DNA from: Xanthobacteraceae bacterium
GTDB lineage: Bacteria > Pseudomonadota > Alphaproteobacteria > Rhizobiales > Xanthobacteraceae
Assembly: GCA_028290465.1 (NCBI GenBank)
Contig: JAQGJU010000146.1
Span: forward strand, 21,545-85,544
Direction of reading: 5' to 3'
Length of the DNA: 64,000 bases
Part shown: positions 45,189 through 54,060 of the stretch, in pieces
How the letters are laid out: each line of letters begins with the position of its first letter
Numbering within the stretch: position 1 is the first letter of the stretch
Made by a program: the position numbers and the translations under genes
Notes under the pieces: generated by a model
What the model was told of the DNA's origin: nothing
Database searches by the model: none
What the model saw: only the letters and a program-made list of their open reading frames with translations

Positions 45189-45453
45189 GGGATGTCAGGA
45201 TCCGATGTTTGCAAGACGAGTCCGCCGGACTATACCGACCGGCCCCTTCCGATCAACCTTGGGGGGGCTCCATGGCGCTTTCGTGGCCGGGTGCGGGTCA
45301 TGTCATGGTGCCAAGGTCTTGAACAAGCAAGCCTTCCGAGCGAACTTGCGGCCAGCCGTGGGGCGGCCGGCAGGTAATGAAATTTGGCTGTTCGTGTGAC
45401 CGGGGTCCGCTAGACTTGGATCCGCCGGCGGCCGGGGGAGAGGACGAAGCTTC

Positions 45454-47409
<1,956 letters not shown>

Positions 47410-47474
47410 CGCGCTACGGTTCTCAACCGGTCTCCCGGCCAACAAATCTAAACAAAAGCGAGGGCGGCCAAGCG

Positions 47475-48407
47475 ATGCAGGTTGTCGTTACCGAAATGAT
47501 CCATCCGATCCCTTTGGCGCGTCTGCGCCAAGAGGTCGACGTGCTGGCCTGGGACGATCCGCGATCCGCCGATTGGTCGCGGGCCGATGGCATGATCGTG
47601 CGCATCCTGCCGGTGACGCGCGCGCAGATCGCGGCGGCGCCGCGCCTCCGCGTGATCGGCAAGCACGGCATCGGCGTCAACAATATCGATGTGGATGCGG
47701 CCCGTGAGAAAAACATCCAGGTCGTCTATACGCCGACCGCGAACGTCAATTCGGTTGCCGAGCTGATTGTGACGCTGATGCTGGGCCTGTCGCGCAAACT
47801 GCCGCTTAATGCCAGCCTGTTGCGCGCCGGCGCAACGCGGAGCGCGCCGCCGGAGATCACCGGGGTCGAACTCTATGGCAAGACTTTGGGCATTGTCGGT
47901 CTCGGCCGCATTTCGCAGCGCACCGCCGATATCTGTCGCAACGGCTTCGGGATGGCGGTCGCATCCTATGATCCGTTCGCGCCGTCGGCGCGTTTCGATG
48001 AACTCGGCATCGCGCGCCACGAGAAGCTCGAGTCGCTGATGGCGGCGTCGGATGTCATCGCACTCTGCGTGCCGTATTCGCCGCAGACGCATCATTTGAT
48101 CGGCGCGGCGCAACTGGCGCATTGCCGTCCAGGCGCGATGCTGATCAATACCGCGCGCGGCGGCGTGGTCGACGAGGTTGCGCTGGCCGACGCGCTGCGC
48201 GAAGGCCGGCTGTTCGGCGCGGCGTGCGACGTGTTCGAAACCGAACCGCCGCGTCCGGATCATCCGCTGCTGGCGCTGCCGAATTTCATCGGCTCGCTGC
48301 ATGTCGGCGCCGCCACCGAGGAGGCGCTGCTGCGGGTCGGCAATGTAGTGGTGAACGACGTGCTGGCGGTGTTGCGCGGCGAGCAGCCAGAGTTTCCGTA
48401 CAACTAG
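47475..48407 (+). CDS. D-isomer-specific 2-hydroxyacid dehydrogenase
   Basis: This is a 310-residue protein with the NAD-binding motif TLGIVGLGRISQRTA and catalytic residues visible as Arg in INTARGGVVDE, Glu in FETEPPRPDHP and His in GSLHVGAATEE. It lacks the ACT/ASB regulatory domain of full-length SerA, so it is a short hydroxyacid dehydrogenase. It reduces a 2-keto acid or oxidises a D-2-hydroxyacid with NAD(P). It lies 65 bp after the acetoacetyl-CoA synthetase gene and may share its transcript. Confidence 0.92.
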   Translation: MQVVVTEMIHPIPLARLRQEVDVLAWDDPRSADWSRADGMIVRILPVTRAQIAAAPRLRVIGKHGIGVNNIDVDAAREKNIQVVYTPTANVNSVAELIVTLMLGLSRKLPLNASLLRAGATRSAPPEITGVELYGKTLGIVGLGRISQRTADICRNGFGMAVASYDPFAPSARFDELGIARHEKLESLMAASDVIALCVPYSPQTHHLIGAAQLAHCRPGAMLINTARGGVVDEVALADALREGRLFGAACDVFETEPPRPDHPLLALPNFIGSLHVGAATEEALLRVGNVVVNDVLAVLRGEQPEFPYN

Positions 48408-48662
48408 CAGCGTCTACGTCCTAGGCGAATCCAGCGCGCCATACATCGTGAACGTGCCTTTGCCGTGGACCAATAGCGTCCATGCAAACGCTCTCTTAAT
48501 GATTAGAACCGGCGCAAAATGCCGAACGCGATTCGTTCCTGACGAATAAAGCAGAACGATCCGAGCTACAGTTAACGCGTCCCGCGCAACGTCGCATTAA
48601 CACTTTGCGCAGGACTAAAAACACGCGTTCGATTCGTTCTCCCAGAACAAATCGGCAATGGC
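48408..48662. other. Gene-free region with repeated GATTCGTTC motifs
   Basis: No gene is supported. The 9-mer GATTCGTTC occurs twice (near 48530 and 48635). The second copy is the left arm of a near-perfect dyad, GATTCGTTCT then CCC then AGAACAAATC. The stretch is less GC-rich than the neighbouring genes. No T tract follows, so it is not a clear terminator. Confidence 0.4.
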
Positions 48663-48908
48663 CTATTCCTTGTCGACCACCCGGGTCGCCGGCCGGTCGT
48701 CGCCGCGCGCCGTCTCCTCGTGCCATCGGCCCTTTTCGTCCTCGAACTGAATGACCTCGGTCTTGCCTGGAACGCGCTGCTCGGCGGCGGCGCGCTTGGC
48801 GGCGGCTGCCGCGGCGGCGTGGGTCGGGAACGTTTCCGAGAAAACGGCGCCGAGCTTGTAGGCCCAGCCGCCGTCGTGTTCGACCACTTCATAGACTACG
48901 GTGCTCAT
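48663..48908 (-). CDS. Small DUF2188-like protein
   Basis: This is an 81-residue cytoplasmic protein from ATG 48908, with GGGA 6-9 nt upstream; the open frame upstream to 49280 is rejected as non-coding. The pattern YEVVEHDGGWAYKLGAVFSE, then a run of Ala-rich helix and VIQFEDEKGRWHEE, fits DUF2188 proteins. That family is a small alpha/beta fold of unknown function. An Ala-rich helix (AAAAAAAKRAAAEQ) is notable. Confidence 0.75.
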   Translation of the reverse strand: MSTVVYEVVEHDGGWAYKLGAVFSETFPTHAAAAAAAKRAAAEQRVPGKTEVIQFEDEKGRWHEETARGDDRPATRVVDKE

Positions 48909-49162
48909 CGTATTCCCAAGGCTGCGCGCCGGTGTGATGATGCCGGGCTGTTGAATGTCGAGACCGACCCCACGGCGACGCCGCGGAACGAATAGGTCGG
49001 CTGATCTGCCGTTGGGCCAGTCTATCGCCTGCCGGGCACCGAGGCAAAGCCGAGAGGGCGACGGTGATCGTCCCGAATGGCGCGGTGAACATACGGGCGC
49101 CCCGCAACGACCAAGCCCGCAGGACGAGGTCTCAGGCCGTCCGTTACCGAACGAGGCTGTCG

Positions 49163-49612
49163 ATGCGTGCTGTCCTGATCCTGACTGTTCTGCTTGCCGG
49201 CCTGACCTCGGCGCACGCGACCGGAGGCGTGTCGTGCCAGGCGCAGGACGGCTCGTTGAAGTTCGAGGCCGGCGGCGCACTGGGACGCAGCGTCGGCGGC
49301 AGCCTGATGAATTTCACCGGCGAACTTAAGGTTTCGCTGAAAGCTGTGCCAGACGACTTCCGCGAGTTGAAGCTCCTCGATGCGGATGTCAGCCAGCGCT
49401 GGATCGACGATAAGGAAGTCCGGCTTCATTTACATCGGGAGCGTACCCAGGGCCGGTTCGGTTATGTGGATCTGGTGATCCTGACCAAACGCGTCGACGA
49501 AAGGCGCTATGCCGGCCGCTATGTGCTGAGTATCAGCAACATCGAGTCCGACGCCGCCACCGAGGCCAAAGCCGTCAAGGCGCGCGGCAAGGTGACCTGC
49601 GATACGGAATGA
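49163..49612 (+). CDS. Hypothetical secreted protein
   Basis: This is a 149-residue protein from ATG 49163 with a clear signal peptide (RAVLILTVLLAGLTSAHA). The mature part has two Cys (GGVSCQAQD near the start and KVTCDTE at the end) likely to pair, and a beta-rich pattern. No family is recognised. The first repeat arm of DUF559 cassette B begins 24 bp after its stop. Confidence 0.75.
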   Translation: MRAVLILTVLLAGLTSAHATGGVSCQAQDGSLKFEAGGALGRSVGGSLMNFTGELKVSLKAVPDDFRELKLLDADVSQRWIDDKEVRLHLHRERTQGRFGYVDLVILTKRVDERRYAGRYVLSISNIESDAATEAKAVKARGKVTCDTE

Positions 49613-49636
49613 ATTTATTTGGCGACGGGCGGCCGC

Positions 49637-49706
49637 ACTTCTTAACCCTCCCCTTGACGGGGAGGGTCGTCCGGCGGAGCGTAGCGAAGCCGGACGGGAT
49701 GGGGTG
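49637..49706. repeat. Left inverted-repeat arm of DUF559 cassette B
   Basis: This 70-bp arm has hairpin 1, ACCCTCCCC (49645-49653) with GGGGAGGGT (49659-49667), and hairpin 2, GTCCGGC (49669-49675) with GCCGGAC (49689-49695). It ends in GGGATGGGGTG. The order of elements equals that of the arm at 27095 although the sequence differs. The right-hand partner is at 50046. Confidence 0.85.
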
Positions 49707-49708
49707 CC

Positions 49709-50092
49709 TTGGCCAACGCGCGAGCCCGCGAGCTTCGTAACAATCTGACCGACGCCGAGCGGAAGCTGTGGTGGCGGTTACGGGCACTGAAATCTCATGG
49801 TTGTCACTTTCGACGACAGACACCGATTGATCGGTTCATCGTCGACTTCGTGTGTTTCTCGAAACGGCTGATCATCGAAGTCGACGGCGGTCAGCATGGG
49901 TTCGATCAGGGACGAAGAGCTGATCAAGTTCGCGACCGATATTTACGCAGCGAAGGCTTCGAGATTCTAAGATTTTGGAATAATGATGTGATGTCGAACA
50001 TCGACGGTGTCATGCAAGTCATCATTGAGAAGGTGATGGCCGCGTCACCCCCACCCCGCTCGCGCGCAGCCAAGTTTACGCAGCCTGCGTAA
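49709..50092 (+). CDS. DUF559 protein, Vsr-like endonuclease fold (cassette B)
   Basis: This is a 127-residue protein starting at TTG 49709. It is more canonical than the copy at 27173: NLTDAERKLWWRLRALKSHG, CHFRRQTPIDRFIVDFVCFS, LIIEVDGGQH and GFEILRFWNNDVMSN. The acid residues match a PD-(D/E)XK-like nuclease core. The last 16 or so codons (SPPPRSRAAKFTQPA) are made by the right repeat arm and are probably not conserved. It lies between converging genes. Activity is unknown. Confidence 0.88.
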   Translation: MANARARELRNNLTDAERKLWWRLRALKSHGCHFRRQTPIDRFIVDFVCFSKRLIIEVDGGQHGFDQGRRADQVRDRYLRSEGFEILRFWNNDVMSNIDGVMQVIIEKVMAASPPPRSRAAKFTQPA

Positions 50093-50144
50093 ACTTGCCT
50101 GCGATGCTCGCGACCCTCCCCGCAAGGGGGAGGGTAAGAAGAAG
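50046..50144. repeat. Right inverted-repeat arm of DUF559 cassette B
   Basis: Read on the minus strand this arm begins CTTCTTCTTACCCTCCCC and ends GGGGTGGGGGTG, matching the left arm at both ends. It contains the hairpin ACCCTCCCC (50113-50121) with GGGGAGGGT (50127-50135) and a perfect 11-bp dyad, AAGTTTACGCA (50072-50082) with TGCGTAAACTT (50086-50096). The arm overlaps the 3' end of the DUF559 gene. Confidence 0.85.
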
Positions 50145-50160
50145 GGCGCAGCGCACCAAA

Positions 50161-51879
50161 CTATTTCGACGACACCGGCTGCTCGCTGCCGGGCGTCAGA
50201 TCGGCCAACTGCACCACGCGGATTACCGGCAGGATGCCGACGGCGACGATCAGCAGCGCTGCCAGCGCGCCTTCCTCGAAGCTGCCGCGTGCCGCATATT
50301 GATAGATATAGGTCGACAGCGTCTCGACATTCAGCGGCCGCAGCAGCAGCGTCGCCGGCAATTCCTTCAAACAATCGACGAACACCAGCAGCGCTGCGCC
50401 ACCGAGCGCCGCGCGCGACAGCGGCAGATGGATCAGCCGCGTCACGCCGAACGGCTTGGTGCCGAGCGTGCGGGCGACGTCGTCGATATGCGGCGAGATG
50501 CGCGCGAGGCCGGCCTGCGCCGAGCCGGTCGAGATCGCCAGGAAGCGCACCACGTAAGCCATCACCAGCGCGGCGCTGGAGCCCGCCAGCACCAGGCCCA
50601 CGCCGATCCCGGCGATGCTGCGCGTGACCCAATTGAGGCCTTCGTCCATCGCCACCAGCGGCGACATCAGGCCGAGCGCCAACACGGTGCCGGGCACCGC
50701 ATAGCCGAGTCCGGCGATGGTCAGGCAGGTGCCGACCCACGGCCGCCGGCGCAGCAGTCGCGCGGCGACAGCCGCCCCGAGACCGAGCACGATAGCGATC
50801 GTCGTCGCGATGCCGGCCAGCGCCACGGTGGTCAGCGTATGACGAATGAGGTCGCGGTCGAAGCCGACCAGCAGGCCGCGCGTGATGACTTCGTGGACCA
50901 GATAGACGAACGGCAGCAGGAAGCCGAGCGTCACCGGCAGACAGCAGGCCGCCGTCGCGGCCCATTTGGTGCGGCCGTTGAGCGCGATCGGGGCCACCAT
51001 GCGCGGCCTTCGCACCGGCGCCGCGAATCGGCGGTCGCGACGCCCGTAGCGTTCCAATGCGATAAAGGCGGCGACCACCAGCAGCATCACGCAGGCGATC
51101 TGCGCCGCCGCCGGCAAGCTGCCGCGGTTCAGCCAAGTGGTGAAAACCGACAGTGTCAGGGTTTGCACGCCGAGATATTCGCTGGCGCCGATGTCGTTCA
51201 GCGTTTCCAGCAACGCAAGCGACAGGCCGACCGCCAGCGCCGGGCGCGCCAGCGGCAAGGCGACGTGGCGCATCAGCATGAATCGCGAGGCGCCGAGCGT
51301 GCGCGCGACTTCGATGAGTTGCGCGCTCTGCGTCTGGAACATCGCGCGGGCCGCGAGATAGACATACGGGTAGAGCACAAAGCCCATCAGCAGAATCGCG
51401 CCGGGCAGCGAGCGCACATCCGGGAACCAGTATTCGCTGGCATTGTGCCAGCCGAACACGGCGCGCAGCGCGCTCTGCACCGGGCCGATCGCATCCAGCA
51501 GATCGACGTACACATAGGCGATGATATAGGTCGGGATCGCCAGCGGCAGCGGCAGCAGCCAGGCCAGCTTGTCGCGGCCGGGAAACCGATACGCGGTCAC
51601 CAGCCAGGCGCAGCCGATGCCGGCGATCGACGTGACGGCGGCGACGCCGGCCAGCAACAGTGTGGTGTCGAGCAGCGCCTGCGGAATGACATAGCGGGCG
51701 AGGTGGCCCCAGATCTCGGTCTCGCCCGTGAAGGCGATGACGACGAGACCGATCAGCGGCGCCGCAACCAGCGCCGTGATGGCCAGCACCGCCGCGATGG
51801 CCAGGGAGTCGCGCGGCCAGACGCTGCGCTTGCGTACAGCCGGTGCCGCTTTCAGGCTGAGTTCGGCGGCGTTCGGCAT
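50161..51879 (-). CDS. fbpB: Ferric iron ABC transporter permease (FbpB/AfuB type, two fused permease units)
   Basis: This is a protein of about 572 residues with two homologous permease halves and about 12 TM helices. EAA-type loops are visible as LIEVARTLGASRFMLMRHVALP and later IDDVARTLGTKPFGVTRLIHLP. The start is uncertain: ATG 51879 (MPNAAELS) seems natural, but ATG 51933, 12 bp from fbpA, is in frame. It follows the ferric-binding protein gene and transports iron released by FbpA. The ATPase gene fbpC is not in the window, so another ATPase must serve. Confidence 0.9.
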   Translation of the reverse strand: MPNAAELSLKAAPAVRKRSVWPRDSLAIAAVLAITALVAAPLIGLVVIAFTGETEIWGHLARYVIPQALLDTTLLLAGVAAVTSIAGIGCAWLVTAYRFPGRDKLAWLLPLPLAIPTYIIAYVYVDLLDAIGPVQSALRAVFGWHNASEYWFPDVRSLPGAILLMGFVLYPYVYLAARAMFQTQSAQLIEVARTLGASRFMLMRHVALPLARPALAVGLSLALLETLNDIGASEYLGVQTLTLSVFTTWLNRGSLPAAAQIACVMLLVVAAFIALERYGRRDRRFAAPVRRPRMVAPIALNGRTKWAATAACCLPVTLGFLLPFVYLVHEVITRGLLVGFDRDLIRHTLTTVALAGIATTIAIVLGLGAAVAARLLRRRPWVGTCLTIAGLGYAVPGTVLALGLMSPLVAMDEGLNWVTRSIAGIGVGLVLAGSSAALVMAYVVRFLAISTGSAQAGLARISPHIDDVARTLGTKPFGVTRLIHLPLSRAALGGAALLVFVDCLKELPATLLLRPLNVETLSTYIYQYAARGSFEEGALAALLIVAVGILPVIRVVQLADLTPGSEQPVSSK

Positions 51880-51945
51880 TGTGGGGATTTCATTCCAAAG
51901 TGAAACGGGCGGCCCTCGGCCGCCCGAAATCATGACGCGTTGCTC

Positions 51946-52989
51946 TTAGTTATCGAACCCGACCTTGTCGACCAGATCGGCGGCGGCCTTGCGGTTTTCC
52001 GCGATCTTGGCGATCGGCATCGGATCGGCATTGAGCTTGCCGTAGCCGGCGATGGTCGGGTTGACGGCGATGCCTTCGCGCACCGGATATTCGTAGTTGA
52101 CGTCGGCATACATGTGCTGGGCCTTTTCGCCGGCCAGCCATTCGATCAGCTTCATCGCGTTGGCCTTGTTCGGCGCGTATTTGGTCAGCACGACGCCCGA
52201 CAGGTTCACATGGGTGCCGCCGTCCTTGAAGGTCGGCAGGATCACCTTGGTGGCGTCGGCCCATGGCTTTTGCGACGGGCCGCCGTTCAACATCAGCGCC
52301 CAGTAATAGGTGTTGCCGATGCCGATGTCGCATTTGCCGGCCGCGACGTCGCGGGCGGTTTCGCGGTCGCCGCCGGACGGCTTCTGGGCGAGGTTAGCTT
52401 TCAGGCCCTTGAGCCACGTCTCGGCTTTTTCCGGGCCGTATTTGGCGATGTAGGCGGCGAACAACGCGTTGTTGTACATGTGCTGGCCGGACCGGATGCA
52501 GATCTTGCCCTTCCACTTCGGGTCGGCAAGCTCTTCATAGGTGATCGCGTCCTGCTTGACGCGCGTCTTGGACACGTAGACGACGCGGGCGCGCATCGAG
52601 ATGCCGTACCAGGCGCCTTCCGGATCGCGGTATTTCGGCTCCACGACCTTGTCGAGTACTTCGGATTTGATCGGCTGCGATATGCCGGCCTTCACGGCGT
52701 CTTCGAGCCGGTTGATGTCGACCGTCAGCAGTACATCGGCCGGGCTGTTGGCGCCTTCGGTCTTGATGCGCTGCTCGAGGCCGGACGCGGCCGAGATCAC
52801 GTTGACCTTGACGCCGGTCTCCTTGGTAAAGGCGTCGAGCAACGGTTCGATCAGCTTGTGCTCGCGGTAGGTGTAGACGTTGACCTCGCCAGCTTGCCCA
52901 AAAGCCGGGCCGGTGAGCCCGGCGATCGCACCGGCGAAGGTGGCCGCGATGGCAAAGCGCGCTGTGGAGCGCAAAGGCGCATGTGTCAT
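51946..52989 (-). CDS. fbpA: Ferric iron-binding periplasmic protein (FbpA/AfuA family)
   Basis: This is a 347-residue protein with a signal peptide ending near AFGQA and the mature start GEVNVYTYREHKLIEPLLDAF. The two adjacent tyrosines in GIGNTYYWALML correspond to the Fe3+-binding Tyr pair of FbpA. Other blocks are ADVLLTVDINRLEDAV and VNLSGVVLTKYAPN. It captures ferric iron or a ferric complex and delivers it to the FbpB permease. An Irr-type iron box lies 116 bp upstream of its start, so it is likely induced in low iron. Confidence 0.93.
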   Translation of the reverse strand: MTHAPLRSTARFAIAATFAGAIAGLTGPAFGQAGEVNVYTYREHKLIEPLLDAFTKETGVKVNVISAASGLEQRIKTEGANSPADVLLTVDINRLEDAVKAGISQPIKSEVLDKVVEPKYRDPEGAWYGISMRARVVYVSKTRVKQDAITYEELADPKWKGKICIRSGQHMYNNALFAAYIAKYGPEKAETWLKGLKANLAQKPSGGDRETARDVAAGKCDIGIGNTYYWALMLNGGPSQKPWADATKVILPTFKDGGTHVNLSGVVLTKYAPNKANAMKLIEWLAGEKAQHMYADVNYEYPVREGIAVNPTIAGYGKLNADPMPIAKIAENRKAAADLVDKVGFDN

Positions 52990-53104
52990 GAAAATCTCCC
53001 GACGGGCGAAATGGCACCGCGAGCAGAATTGTCCGCTCGTCTGGCGCTGACATAAGGACCCTAAGGCCGCCGGGTCAATCCAAATTCATGTGAGACTTCA
53101 ATAT

Positions 53105-53121
53105 CTTAGAACCATTCTAAG
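53105..53121 (-). promoter_or_regulatory. Irr-type iron control element upstream of fbpA
   Basis: CTTAGAA-CCA-TTCTAAG is a perfect dyad with 7-bp arms and a 3-bp centre. It differs from the rhizobial Irr/ICE consensus (TTTAGAA-N3-TTCTAAA) only in the outermost pair. It is placed about 116-132 bp upstream of the fbpA start, suitable for control of the minus-strand iron operon by haem-responsive Irr. Confidence 0.8.
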
Positions 53122-53203
53122 CGGTATCCAGTCTGGAATGAATCGAAAGAGAACGCTTAGGGTTTGATGGTCCGCAATAATACCATTTCCTACCAAATCC
53201 GCG

Positions 53204-53971
53204 TCAGCGCGGGCTGGCGCTCTGCGGCAGTTCGGCCCGCCGCGCATCCGGCCGCATTGCGACCTCGGCGATCATCTTGCCGATCATCGCCTTGCCGAAA
53301 GCTCCGAAATCCTCCGCCGCCATCACGAAGGCGCCGGGGCCGCCGATCACGTTGTCGCGGTAGTAATTGGCGAGCCCGCCGGGCGGATTGGTGTGCTCGG
53401 GATTCCACGGCAGCGGCTGCTCGCTCAGGATCACGATGCCATTGATGGTGATGCCCTTGGCCAGCGCGGCGTCGCGCGCTTGCGTCACCTCGCGGCCGGA
53501 ATTGTTGGTGCCGTCGCCCGACACGTCGATGGTCCGGCGGGCCGACTCGAACGGCGCCGCCTCTAGTTGCGCGACGGCAAACTCGATGCCGCCGCTGATC
53601 GAGGTACGGTCGGCGAACGACCGCGGCGCGGTGCGGATCTGCGCCGCGAAGGCGGCGGCCGATTTGGCATCGCCGATCATCTGCCAGCCGACCACGATTT
53701 TCTGCGCGCCGAGGCCGGACCATTCGACGAAGCACAGCGCGATGCGGCCATTGGGGCCGGAGCGTACCGCGTCCAGCACGCGCGGGTTGGTGATCGCGGC
53801 GGCGTAGCCCTCGCGCTGCAGCAGGAATTTCTGATCATCGACACTGCGCGACACGTCGGCGGCCAACACCAGCAGAAGATCGACCTTTTCGGCGGCGCGG
53901 ACCGGTGTTGCGGCGAACAGAACCGCTGCGACCAGAAGCATCAGAAACGAACGGCGGGGAGCGACCATCAT
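53204..53971 (-). CDS. DUF1194 (von Willebrand factor A-like) exported protein
   Basis: This is a 255-residue protein with a signal peptide (LMLLVAAVLFAATPVRA). The mature start VDLLLVLAADVSRSVDDQKF has a DxSxS metal-site-like motif, and TIDVSGDGTNNSGREV is the second acidic block of a vWA fold. This is the DUF1194 family, periplasmic proteins of unknown function common in alphaproteobacteria. Nothing around it reveals its partner. Confidence 0.88.
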   Translation of the reverse strand: MMVAPRRSFLMLLVAAVLFAATPVRAAEKVDLLLVLAADVSRSVDDQKFLLQREGYAAAITNPRVLDAVRSGPNGRIALCFVEWSGLGAQKIVVGWQMIGDAKSAAAFAAQIRTAPRSFADRTSISGGIEFAVAQLEAAPFESARRTIDVSGDGTNNSGREVTQARDAALAKGITINGIVILSEQPLPWNPEHTNPPGGLANYYRDNVIGGPGAFVMAAEDFGAFGKAMIGKMIAEVAMRPDARRAELPQSASPR

Positions 53972-54060
53972 GAAGGTTCCCGGCAGTGCGAACGCGCTTG
54001 GCGCGTCACCGCCAAATGAACCTAGCCGATGAGTGGGGCCGAGGTCACGCGATTGCTGCG

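Noticed and set aside
48909..49280. N-terminal extension of the DUF2188-like protein.
   Set aside because: The extra frame has no domain and overlaps the upstream part of the divergent secreted-protein gene. ATG 48908 begins exactly at the conserved domain.
50095..51903. A 602-codon plus-strand frame opposite fbpB.
   Set aside because: Its Gln/Arg/His-rich composition is typical of reverse-strand frames, and the fbpB permease motifs on the other strand are unambiguous.
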